DNA of 64,000 bases from Lentilactobacillus rapi DSM 19907 = JCM 15042 (GCF_001436255.1 NZ_AZEI01000062.1:1-64000), one strand, 5' to 3'. Shown: positions 54,514 through 61,587, counted from the stretch's first letter. Numbers and translations: made by a program. The notes: a model not told the origin generated them from the letters alone.

Positions 54514-54926
54514 TGAGTATTCTACGATTCAATGGTTATAAAGTTCAGGAGATGGCATACAAAAGAAATGCCCACTATCAACCGGCCAAGAAGCAAATCG
54601 AATTAGATCCGAAGATCACTACAAAAATCGACATAACTGATAATGACATCAATATTACACTAACCGTTATGATCGGTTCTTTGGAAAAAGGTTCCATGCC
54701 ATTTCAGGTCAGGTGTTCGATCATTGGCAATTTTACCTACAATCCAGTTGAGGATAATACTAATATTGGCATCGACACTTTCGTGCGTCGCAATGCAGTG
54801 GCAATTCTTTACCCCTACGCGCGTGCGATCATCGCGACATTAACAACGACGTCTAACGAATTCCCTGGATATAATATGCCAACTATTAACGTTGCTAAAT
54901 TATTAACTCAAGATGATTCAAATTAG
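54513..54926 (+). CDS. SecB-like chaperone of the TAC system
   Basis: The 137-aa protein matches the SecB fold: beta-rich start (ITTKIDITDNDINITLTVMI), then RRNAVAILYPYARAIIATLT and NEFPGYNMPTINVAKLL, which line up with E. coli SecB NILFPYARECITSMV and FPQLNLAPVN. AGGAGGTG precedes the ATG, which overlaps the antitoxin stop codon. Gram-positive bacteria normally lack a housekeeping SecB; solitary SecB-like genes beside toxin-antitoxin pairs are the TAC type, where the chaperone folds and protects the antitoxin. A wider export role is unlikely. Confidence 0.88.
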   Translation: MSILRFNGYKVQEMAYKRNAHYQPAKKQIELDPKITTKIDITDNDINITLTVMIGSLEKGSMPFQVRCSIIGNFTYNPVEDNTNIGIDTFVRRNAVAILYPYARAIIATLTTTSNEFPGYNMPTINVAKLLTQDDSN

Positions 54927-54942
54927 AAACACTTACCATGCT

Positions 54943-54975
54943 AAAAGGAGCACTCCAACAATGAAGTGCCCCCTT
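54943..54975. terminator. Terminator between the TAC operon and aroB
   Basis: AAAGGAGCACTCCA pairs imperfectly with TGAAGTGCCCCCTTT; both convergent genes can use it. Confidence 0.6.
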
Positions 54976-55005
54976 TACTTTGTATAAATGTTCCACATGA
55001 AACAA

Positions 55006-56085
55006 TTACACCTTAACGGTCTTAATATCTAAAAAATCCTGAATATCATCGCTAGGGATCGACTTGATTGCCGGCCCACCAATTTGATGAACGTAAATCA
55101 AGTTCAGATGACCATCACGATTCTTCTTATCGTTCTTAATTTTGTCGAAAACTGCTGGGGATTCTAAGAGTGGTGAAGTGACCGGCAGACCAACTGCTTC
55201 TAGGCGATCAATCAATGTTTGGGTCAAGCCTTCATGGGATAAGCCCTTTTCTTCAAAAATTCGGGTGATCGCAACCATCCCGATGCTGACTGCTTCGCCA
55301 TGACGCAGATCGCCATCAGCCAAAGCTTCAACGGCATGACCAATCGTGTGGCCAAAGTTGAGCAATTGCCGCAAGCCGCCCTCTTTTTCATCACCCATAA
55401 CCACGTTGGCTTTGTATTGAACGGAATGAATACTGAGCTCTTTGGCATTGGCGAGAATGTCTGCCGGTGAATTGATTGACTGAACCAATTTCCAAAGATC
55501 GCCGTCTGATAAAGCAGCTACCTTGACGATTTCCCCGTAACCTTCAACCAGGTCGCGGGTTTTTAACGTCTGCAACGTTTCTGAATCGATGATCACCAAA
55601 TCAGGTTGGTAAAAAGCCCCAATGATGTTCTTAGTGTTATCTAAATCCACGGCAGTCTTGCCGCCAACTGAACTGTCAACCTGCGCCAGCAATGAAGTTG
55701 GGATCTGAATCAAGCTGATGCCCCGCATGTAAGTTGCAGCCAAGAACCCTGCCAGGTCGCCGGTAACGCCGCCACCCAAGGCGATCACACCATCATCGCG
55801 ATTGAAGCCATCAGCGGCCATTTCACGAGTTAAATTGCCAAGAACCTCGAGTGATTTAGAGGCCTCGCCAGCTGGGAATTGGTAGTTATGAACGGTGAAA
55901 CCAACGCTCTCCAACGCGTCAGCCACCCTATCTTGGTAGAGTGGCGCAACGTTGCTGTCACTAACCAGAGCAATTTTTCGTTTTGACCAAATACTGGAAA
56001 CCAATTGACCGGTACAGTTCAGGACACCATTTTCAATTTCCACGTTGTATGAATGATCTGGTAATTCAACTTTAATTATCTTCAT
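55006..56085 (-). CDS. aroB: 3-dehydroquinate synthase
   Basis: The 359-aa enzyme converts DAHP to 3-dehydroquinate, the second step of the shikimate pathway, with NAD and a metal ion. Motifs: FPAGEASKSLEVLGNLTREM, ALGGGVTGDLAGFLAATYMR, PTSLLAQVDSSVGGKTAVDL, KNIIGAFYQPDLVIID, LLNFGHTIGHAVEALADGDL and RHGEAVSIGM with the metal ligands. The ATG overlaps the aroF stop codon by 4 nt, so the two are translationally coupled and share the attenuator upstream of aroF. Confidence 0.96.
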   Translation of the reverse strand: MKIIKVELPDHSYNVEIENGVLNCTGQLVSSIWSKRKIALVSDSNVAPLYQDRVADALESVGFTVHNYQFPAGEASKSLEVLGNLTREMAADGFNRDDGVIALGGGVTGDLAGFLAATYMRGISLIQIPTSLLAQVDSSVGGKTAVDLDNTKNIIGAFYQPDLVIIDSETLQTLKTRDLVEGYGEIVKVAALSDGDLWKLVQSINSPADILANAKELSIHSVQYKANVVMGDEKEGGLRQLLNFGHTIGHAVEALADGDLRHGEAVSIGMVAITRIFEEKGLSHEGLTQTLIDRLEAVGLPVTSPLLESPAVFDKIKNDKKNRDGHLNLIYVHQIGGPAIKSIPSDDIQDFLDIKTVKV

Positions 56086-57098
56086 AAACTAACCTCACTT
56101 TTTTCTTCGACGGGGGCAACAAGGGTCTTGCGGATTGCGAAGGCTTTAGCAGCCATTTCACGGTATTGGTTTGGCTTCAATGCTTGGGCACCATCGGAGA
56201 ATGCGTGGGCTGGGTCATCGTGAATTTCAACGACCAAACCACTTGCCCCAACGGCAACTCCGGCCAATGCTTCAGGGGTCACAAATTCGGTATGACCAGC
56301 GGCATGACTGGGGTCAACAATCACTGGGTAATGAGTCAATTTTTGCAGAACCGGAACGGCACCGAGGTCCAATGTGTTTCGCGTGTATTTGTTATCAAAT
56401 GTTCGAATGCCCCGTTCCGTGATGATAATCTGGTGGTTACCACCGGCAGCGATGTATTCAGCTGCGTTCAAGATGTCGTCAATGGTTGCTGACATCCCAC
56501 GTTTTAACATAACTGGAATGTTTGTCCGGCCAACCGCTTTCAACAAAGAGAAGTTTTGCATATTACGGGCACCAATTTGGAAAATATCGGTGTATTTAGC
56601 AATCATGTCCACGTGGTCTTGGTCCATCACTTCAGTTAAGACGTCCATATCGTAGGCATCAGCGGCGGCTCGTAAGAACTTCAAGCCGTCTTCGCCGAGT
56701 CCCTGGAAGGAGTATGGTGATGTCCGGGGCTTGAAGGCGCCACCTCGAAGAATCGTTGCGCCACCACTCTTCGCAACCTTCGCCATCTTCATGACGTGCT
56801 CTGCAGATTCGACGGAGCATGGACCTGCCATCATGGTGAAGTGATCGCCACCGATTTTACTATGAGCGGTTGTCACCACCGTATCTTCTGGATGGAATAA
56901 TCGGCTGCCCTGCACGGCTGCTGGAACATTATCAATAATTAAATCGATCGCATTCTTTTCTTCGGCGTTTAAGTCCTTTTCGGTGATGCCTTGAATTGCA
57001 ACGCGATTATGATGGACAAATACTTCATTGGTACCATCGAACCGGTTCTTAATTTCATCAATAATTTCTTCGTGTCCTGCTTTAACTATAACTATCAT
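56082..57098 (-). CDS. aroF: DAHP synthase with N-terminal regulatory domain
   Basis: The 338-aa enzyme joins phosphoenolpyruvate and erythrose-4-phosphate, the entry to aromatic biosynthesis. The first 75 residues (IVIVKAGHEEIIDEIKNRFD) form the ferredoxin-like domain that mediates Tyr/Phe feedback in the Thermotoga-type enzymes. The barrel shows MMAGPCSVESAEHVMKMAKV, LRGGAFKPRTSPYSFQGLG, QIGARNMQNFSLLKAVG, MLKRGMSATIDDILNAAEY and VIVDPSHAAGHTEFV. GGAGA precedes the ATG. Upstream is a leader peptide with Phe, Tyr, Tyr and Trp codons and two terminators, so aroF-aroB is probably controlled by attenuation. Confidence 0.95.
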   Translation of the reverse strand: MIVIVKAGHEEIIDEIKNRFDGTNEVFVHHNRVAIQGITEKDLNAEEKNAIDLIIDNVPAAVQGSRLFHPEDTVVTTAHSKIGGDHFTMMAGPCSVESAEHVMKMAKVAKSGGATILRGGAFKPRTSPYSFQGLGEDGLKFLRAAADAYDMDVLTEVMDQDHVDMIAKYTDIFQIGARNMQNFSLLKAVGRTNIPVMLKRGMSATIDDILNAAEYIAAGGNHQIIITERGIRTFDNKYTRNTLDLGAVPVLQKLTHYPVIVDPSHAAGHTEFVTPEALAGVAVGASGLVVEIHDDPAHAFSDGAQALKPNQYREMAAKAFAIRKTLVAPVEEKSEVSL

Positions 57099-57140
57099 AA
57101 TATAATCTCCATTTCCTTTGGCTTATTGACATTTTGGTTA

Positions 57141-57188
57141 AAATAAAACTCCCGCAGCGTCTATCTATCTAGAACACCACGGGAGTTT
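57141..57188 (-). terminator. Second terminator hairpin in the aroF leader
   Basis: On the minus strand AAACTCCCG pairs with CGGGAGTTT (57180-57188 and 57146-57154) and is followed by TTTTATTTT. It lies 48 nt before the aroF start codon and may be a second decision point. Confidence 0.75.
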
Positions 57189-57200
57189 CTGGTTTAGGGT

Positions 57201-57244
57201 AAAAAAATTGGTCCCGCAGTATTTTGAAAATTTACTGTGTGACC
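57201..57244 (-). terminator. First terminator (attenuator) in the aroF leader
   Basis: On the minus strand GGTC-ACA-CAGTA pairs with TACTG-CG-GGACC and TTTTTTT follows (57201-57207). Its 3' arm includes AAATACT (57218-57224), which is complementary to AGTATTT (57260-57266) in the upstream antiterminator segment. Confidence 0.75.
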
Positions 57245-57259
57245 GGAGTAATCATGCTG

Positions 57260-57333
57260 AAATACTATTGGTCGCACAAGTTGTAGGATGTGCCCACAAC
57301 CTGTACGGTGTGAACACTACAATGGCCAATAGT
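57260..57333 (-). promoter_or_regulatory. Competing RNA stems of the aroF attenuator
   Basis: Minus-strand ACTATTGG, part of the leader-peptide codons for Tyr-Tyr-Trp (57326-57333), pairs perfectly with CCAATAGT (57264-57271). The latter overlaps AGTATTT (57260-57266), which can instead pair with the terminator arm AAATACT. An intermediate hairpin AGGTTGTGGG/CCTACAACTT lies between. This is the 1:2, 2:3, 3:4 logic of ribosome-mediated attenuation. Confidence 0.7.
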
Positions 57334-57370
57334 AACTAAATCGATTAAGATTTGCGTTTAATTTCATCAT
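57317..57370 (-). CDS. Aromatic leader peptide of aroF-aroB, 17 aa
   Basis: The reading frame gives MMKLNANLNRFSYYWPL and a TAG stop, with AGGAG 9 nt before the first ATG. Four of the last seven residues are aromatic (Phe, Tyr, Tyr, Trp), and they lie inside the RNA segment that controls the downstream terminator. In attenuation, a ribosome stalled at these codons for lack of charged tRNA frees the antiterminator. I see no other reason for such a composition at this place. The peptide itself is probably without function. Confidence 0.78.
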   Translation of the reverse strand: MMKLNANLNRFSYYWPL

Positions 57371-57509
57371 AATTAGAATCTCCTAATAAAGTTAAATTTT
57401 AATTGCAGTTATCATATTATGAATTTAGGATTGTGTCAAGGATTAAATTTCAAAAAGTTTAAATCGTGAGGATAAAGCACTGGTTATACGGGGGAAATTT
57501 GTGTGGGTT

Positions 57510-57628
57510 AGGGCAGCTCCTCCAGGCAGCAACCTGCACGTAAGCACCACAAGCAAAAATTCCAAAACCGGGAATTTCTGCTGGTGGCGACTTACGCTCC
57601 GGTTGCTAACCGCCTGGATCCGCTCACT
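57510..57628 (+). repeat. Family A structured repeat, copy 5
   Basis: The outer stem is CCAGGC/GCCTGG and the second GCAACC/GGTTGC, both unlike the usual AAAGC and AGAAGTC versions yet complementary. It is joined head-to-tail to the next copy by a 6-nt spacer. Confidence 0.88.
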
Positions 57629-57634
57629 TCTCTT

Positions 57635-57751
57635 AGGACAGCTCCTCAAAGCAGGAATCTGCACATAAGCACCACAAGCAAAAATCCAGAACCAGGATTT
57701 CCGCTTGCGGAGACTTATGTTCCGATTCCTAACCGCTTTGTTACGCTCACT
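57635..57751 (+). repeat. Family A structured repeat, copy 6
   Basis: Stems CAAAGC/GCTTTG, AGGAATC/GATTCCT, ATAAG/CTTAT and an inner AAGC-AAAATCC/GGATTT-GCTT hairpin. Second unit of a tandem pair. Confidence 0.88.
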
Positions 57752-57823
57752 CTCATTTTTCTTGACAAATTCTCATAATCGCCGTAACCTGATAACAATT
57801 AAATATCCGTCCTACAAAAACCG

Positions 57824-58138
57824 TTGATGTGGAGATCAAGATTGTCATGCCCGTAAAGAGAGCCGCCGTTGCTGAGAGTGCGACCGGATACAAGCAATTA
57901 AATGGACCGCAGAGGGTTCTTCCGAAAGTATGCGAGTACGAAGAAACGTTCAGGCAGACGTCATTTGCCGGGAGTGTGTTGGCACTTCGCTAAGCGTGAG
58001 TTAATTGAATGGATTCGTTATTTGACCGATTTTAATTCCAAATGACTGTCTTTTCTGTTAATCTCAAATTAAGGTGGCACCGCGGAATAATCCGTCCTTA
58101 AAGAACCAGTTAATGGTTTGAGTCAGGACGGATTTTTT
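57824..58138 (+). promoter_or_regulatory. T-box riboswitch upstream of trpEG
   Basis: The T-box sequence AAGGTGGCACCGCGG is at 58071-58085. TTAAGG can pair with CCTTAA to form the antiterminator, and the terminator is AATCCGTCCT/AGGACGGATT (58089-58134) followed by TTTT. Stem I elements (AAAGAGAGCC, GCTGAGAGTGCGACC) lie at 57850-57895. TGG at 57903-57905 followed by A is a candidate Trp specifier, which agrees with the genes downstream. Uncharged tRNA would switch on transcription. Confidence 0.92.
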
Positions 58139-58267
58139 GTGTCCAAAATTATTTTACGTGCCATTCATCCTATAATCCCGGAGGTTTCAGTTATGATCAA
58201 GCTTATCGCCAAACGATGGCAATCCCAACCAGTTTATTGACACAAACTCAACTTGGAGGTCATCAAT

Positions 58268-59746
58268 ATGAATATCGAACAATTACAAAAATTTGCCACT
58301 CATTTTCCAGCAGTTCCCGTCACGCTGCAATTCCAATTAACCTCGTTTGACCCAATTGCCATTACCCAGGCATTTGACCAACCAGATTCACCGTGCTTTC
58401 TCCTAACCGGTAAGCCGAAGAAAACCGAGGATGGTTTCAGCTTCATTGGCGTCAACCCATCCAAGTCGTTCACTTATCGAAATGGTCGACTCACGATTAA
58501 AGAACAAGATAACAGCGAATCAACCGAAACCGTTGAACTCAAACCAGTCATCGAAAAAATTCTTAAAGAAAATCAAACACCCCGCATCCCCGACCTACCG
58601 CCTTTTTTGGGAGGCCTCACCGGCTACTTCAGCTATGACTATGAGAAATATGCAACCACAGCCACACTCCCCACGGTGAAAGATCCCATGGACTTAAATG
58701 ACGCCGACCTGATATTGGTCGACGAAGTGATTGCTTATAACCACGCCACCCAAACGGTCACTTTAAGCAAAATCGTCCCTGCCAATGAGCTACTCAGCAC
58801 CTACAATTCAGTCATGGCTGAACTGACTGCCCTCAAGCAACAACTATTATCAATTACCGGAGAACAACCTCTACCAGCGTTTTCCATGGCCCCGCTGAAA
58901 ATGCAATTCTCCTTACAGGAATTTGATGAAAGAGTCGCTGAAACCAAGCAGCACATCGTTGATGGCGATATTTTCCAGCTCATTTTATCCAATCCCCAAC
59001 AGGCCACCATGCAAGGATCCCTGTTTGCGGCTGCCCCGACCCTCTTTCGTGAAAGCCCGTCACCTTACCAATTTTATTTCCGGCATGGTGATTTTGAAAC
59101 GATCGGTGCCTCCCCAGAAACGTTGATTACTAAGCGAGACCAGACGTTATTTACCTACCCACTCGCCGGCACCCGTCGCCGCGGTCACGACAAGGCAGAG
59201 GACGATCAATTCGCCTATGAGCTCCAGCATAGCCCGAAGGAATTGTCCGAGCATAACATGCTGATTGACCTTGGGCGAAACGACTTGGGGGCCGTCAGTG
59301 AATTTGGCAGCGTCAACGTGACCGCCTACCGCAAATTATTACGATTCGCAAACGTGATGCACATGGGGTCGGTTGTCGAAAGCACAGCCAAAAAAGGCGT
59401 TTCCGCGATTGACATCATCAATGCCGTTTTACCCGCTGGAACATTATCAGGCGCACCGAAGATTTCAGCTATGAAGATTATTGGCCAGCTTGAAAACCGC
59501 AAACGCGGAGTTTATGGTGGCTGTATCGGTTACTTAGGCTTTGATGGGGATCTGGATCTATGTATTGGCATCCGCCTCGCCTACCGCAAAGGCAATCAGC
59601 TAGTGGTCCATTCGGGAGCGGGAATTGTTGCCGACAGTGTCGCCAAATACGAATACCAAGAGTTTAATAATAAGGCCAGTGCCGTCGTCAATGCACTGAA
59701 AGAAACCAGTACGAAGGGAGATGTCCTCAATGCATTATCTGATTGA
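58268..59746 (+). CDS. trpE: Anthranilate synthase component I
   Basis: The 492-aa protein makes anthranilate from chorismate with ammonia from TrpG. GGAGG lies 8 nt before the ATG at 58268. Motifs: DGDIFQLILSNPQQ, YPLAGTRRRGHDKAEDDQFA, MLIDLGRNDLGAVSEFG, AVLPAGTLSGAPKISAMKII and RKRGVYGGCIGYLGFDGDLD. The Ala in PLAGTR favours TrpE; PabB has Lys there (PIKGT). The Trp-type T-box upstream agrees. It overlaps trpG by 17 nt. Confidence 0.93.
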   Translation: MNIEQLQKFATHFPAVPVTLQFQLTSFDPIAITQAFDQPDSPCFLLTGKPKKTEDGFSFIGVNPSKSFTYRNGRLTIKEQDNSESTETVELKPVIEKILKENQTPRIPDLPPFLGGLTGYFSYDYEKYATTATLPTVKDPMDLNDADLILVDEVIAYNHATQTVTLSKIVPANELLSTYNSVMAELTALKQQLLSITGEQPLPAFSMAPLKMQFSLQEFDERVAETKQHIVDGDIFQLILSNPQQATMQGSLFAAAPTLFRESPSPYQFYFRHGDFETIGASPETLITKRDQTLFTYPLAGTRRRGHDKAEDDQFAYELQHSPKELSEHNMLIDLGRNDLGAVSEFGSVNVTAYRKLLRFANVMHMGSVVESTAKKGVSAIDIINAVLPAGTLSGAPKISAMKIIGQLENRKRGVYGGCIGYLGFDGDLDLCIGIRLAYRKGNQLVVHSGAGIVADSVAKYEYQEFNNKASAVVNALKETSTKGDVLNALSD

Positions 59747-60341
59747 TAACTATGATAGCTTTACCTACAATTTGTACCAACTGATCGGCAGCTTGACGGA
59801 TGAACCGATTACCGTCGTCAAAAATGATGCAATTACTGCCGAAGAATTACAAGCACGCCATCCAGAAAGCGTGATTTTGTCACCGGGACCAGGCCGCCCA
59901 GAAGATGCTGGAAACATGCCGGCGATCTTAAAAGAATTTCTGGGCAAAGTCCCAATTCTCGGTGTCTGCCTGGGGCATCAGGCAATCGCTGAAGCTTACG
60001 GGGCAAAGGTGGTCCACGCGCCAAAATTAATGCATGGCAAGCCGTCGGAAGTAGAAATTGCTGAACCAAGCGGTTTGTTCAAAGACTGCCCACATAAATT
60101 TCAAGCAGCCAGATATCACTCGTTAATCGTTGATCCCAGAACGGTGCCGGATAATCTGAAAGTCACTGCTCAAACTGCCGATGGGGAAATTATGGCACTT
60201 GCTGACGCCGCCAATCACGTTTATGGCGTCCAATTCCACCCAGAGTCAATCATGACTGATCCAGAAGTCGGCAAACAAATTGTCGCCAACTTCTTGGCAA
60301 TTGTCCGGGAGCACCAGCGGATGATGGCGCATGCTCTATGA
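59730..60341 (+). CDS. trpG: Anthranilate synthase component II (glutamine amidotransferase)
   Basis: The 203-aa class I amidotransferase supplies ammonia to TrpE. Visible are YLIDNYDSFTYNLYQLIG, ILSPGPGRPEDAG, the nucleophile in LGVCLGHQAIAEAYG and the His-Glu pair in YGVQFHPESIMTDP. AAGGGAG lies 9 nt before the ATG at 59730; the ATG at 59721 abuts that site. In many bacteria the same protein also serves aminodeoxychorismate synthase. The operon ends here: no trpD, trpC, trpF, trpB or trpA follows. Confidence 0.92.
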   Translation: MHYLIDNYDSFTYNLYQLIGSLTDEPITVVKNDAITAEELQARHPESVILSPGPGRPEDAGNMPAILKEFLGKVPILGVCLGHQAIAEAYGAKVVHAPKLMHGKPSEVEIAEPSGLFKDCPHKFQAARYHSLIVDPRTVPDNLKVTAQTADGEIMALADAANHVYGVQFHPESIMTDPEVGKQIVANFLAIVREHQRMMAHAL

Positions 60342-60362
60342 AGAAGTGACAATTAAATGACC

Positions 60363-60488
60363 GATACGATAAGACCTGGGACGGTAGCCGATTTCACCCC
60401 AGAATTTAAGCAAACAGCGCAATGCACTCTAGTTTGGAATGCATTGCGCTGTTTGCTTAAATTGCCTGGATCCGCTGTTTGTCGCATC
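60363..60488. repeat. Family B nested palindrome at the end of trpEG
   Basis: A perfect 24-bp stem (60403-60426 with 60440-60463, containing TTTAAGCAAACAGCGCAATG) sits inside flanks that align with the palindrome at 35079-35189 (GTAGCCG-TTTCACCCCAGAAT against GTAGGCG-TTTGACCCCAGAAT). Outer GATACGATAA pairs with TTTGTCGCATC. It probably terminates trpEG transcription. Confidence 0.7.
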
Positions 60489-60614
60489 TTCCATCAATTT
60501 AAAAATGGGACGCGCAGTGGCATTGATAAATCATTTGCCGACTAATATCTCAGCCCTTTTGACTGTCTGAATCCCTTGCTTTGAAACAAGTTTCACTCTG
60601 CTGCTACATAGACT

Positions 60615-60731
60615 AGGACCGCTCCTCAAAGCAGAGATCTGCACATAAGCACCCTGTCTGTAAATCCAAAACCAGGATTTTCAGACAGGGCGACTTATGC
60701 TCCGATCCCTAACCGCTTTGCTACGCTCACT
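60615..60731 (+). repeat. Family A structured repeat, copy 7
   Basis: Stems CAAAGC/GCTTTG, GATC/GATC, CATAAG/CTTATG and an inner CTGTCTG/CAGACAG hairpin. First unit of a tandem pair, 7 nt before the next copy. Confidence 0.88.
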
Positions 60732-60738
60732 GTACTTT

Positions 60739-60856
60739 AGGACAGCTCCTCAAAGCAGAAGCTTGCACCTAAGCCTCCACCACCAAAAATCCAAGCCCGG
60801 GATTTCTGGTGGTGGAAACTTAGGCTCCAGCTTCTAACCGCTTTGCTACGCTCACT
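60739..60856 (+). repeat. Family A structured repeat, copy 8
   Basis: Stems CAAAGC/GCTTTG, AGAAGCT/AGCTTCT, CCTAAG/CTTAGG and an inner CCACCACC/GGTGGTGG hairpin. Its last bases are the stop codon of the zinc-ribbon gene on the other strand. Confidence 0.88.
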
Positions 60857-61010
60857 GTACTTTAAAATTCGACTTAAAGATAAACCCACACGATGGGCAC
60901 CGATTCAAACCATAGCTAATCTGCATTGGCCGATGGCACTTTGGACAATTACCTTGAACTGATCTGGGCATTTTGGTCACTTTTTTGAGTTTTTCTGATT
61001 GGTCTGCCAT
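60852..61010 (-). CDS. Small zinc-ribbon protein, 52 aa
   Basis: GGAGG lies 5 nt before the ATG. The protein reads MADQSEKLKKVTKMPRSVQG, then NCPKCHRPMQISYGLNRCPS and CGFIFKSNFKVQ: two CPxC pairs 15 residues apart form a rubredoxin-like zinc knuckle. The N-terminus is charged and probably helical. Its TGA stop is supplied by the outer end of a family A repeat. It follows kptA by 28 nt on the same strand and may be co-transcribed with it; a nucleic-acid-binding role is only a guess. Confidence 0.75.
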   Translation of the reverse strand: MADQSEKLKKVTKMPRSVQGNCPKCHRPMQISYGLNRCPSCGFIFKSNFKVQ

Positions 61011-61038
61011 AGTTTCCTCCACCGGATTAACCGGTTAT

Positions 61039-61587
61039 TTACTGTTGAATTATTTTGAGATATGTCGCAGGCATCGCATCCACCAGCCAAACACCACTTT
61101 CAGTTGGGTAAAACAAAATGCCATCCTTGGCAGCTTTTTGCGCCTCAACTTGAAAAATCACTGGCTTTGGATCTCGACGTTTTCCCACCTGAACGGCCAT
61201 TCGCCGATTAGCAGAAAGGTGCACGAAGTCGCGATCCATTTTTTTCAATCCCTCGTCAACAATCAACCTTGCCGCGGCATGAGTGGTTCCGTGATATAAA
61301 ACTTCCGGAGGCGTTTTGGGTGGCGTCAGTGGCTTGACGGGGATACTATGCCCATATAATGCCCTAATTGTACCACCTTCGATCGCATAGCGCTGCTTGT
61401 CACTTTGACGCATAATCTTTCGAATGAGGGGTTCACTAATCGGGGTACCGTAGTGTTGATTAAAGTGGCGAATGAACGAATTAAGGTCAACTCGACCATA
61501 TTGATCCAAATTAATCCCAATCTTATCGGGATGGTGACGTAGGGTGAATGAAATTCGTTTACTAATTCTGGTTAAGTGATGATCCAT
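61039..61587 (-). CDS. kptA: RNA 2'-phosphotransferase (Tpt1/KptA)
   Basis: The 182-aa protein matches the KptA/Tpt1 family: SKRISFTLRHHPDKIGINLD, QRYAIEGGTIRALYGHSIPV, LYHGTTHAAARLIVDEGLKK, FVHLSANRRMAVQVGKRRDP and DGILFYPTESGVWLVDAMPA. The enzyme moves an internal 2'-phosphate from RNA to NAD, giving ADP-ribose 1'',2''-cyclic phosphate. In eukaryotes it finishes tRNA splicing; in bacteria its substrate is unknown. The Arg-His of the first motif and HGT of the NAD site are present, so it should be active. No RNA ligase or tRNA intron is nearby. Confidence 0.9.
   Translation of the reverse strand: MDHHLTRISKRISFTLRHHPDKIGINLDQYGRVDLNSFIRHFNQHYGTPISEPLIRKIMRQSDKQRYAIEGGTIRALYGHSIPVKPLTPPKTPPEVLYHGTTHAAARLIVDEGLKKMDRDFVHLSANRRMAVQVGKRRDPKPVIFQVEAQKAAKDGILFYPTESGVWLVDAMPATYLKIIQQ

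Noticed and set aside
57443-57778. Short open frames on both strands in 57.4-57.8 kb, similar to frames at 7.3, 47.7 and 63.6 kb
   Set aside because: Their mutual similarity comes from the family A repeat; no start sites, and the stem structure explains the conservation.
58268-60341. Alternative reading of trpE-trpG as aminodeoxychorismate synthase pabB-pabA
   Set aside because: Ala instead of Lys in PLAGTR and the Trp-type T-box favour anthranilate synthase; dual use of TrpG remains possible.
60357-60545. Possible remnant of trpD after trpG
   Set aside because: The 62-codon frame passes through the 24-bp palindrome and shows no anthranilate phosphoribosyltransferase motif.
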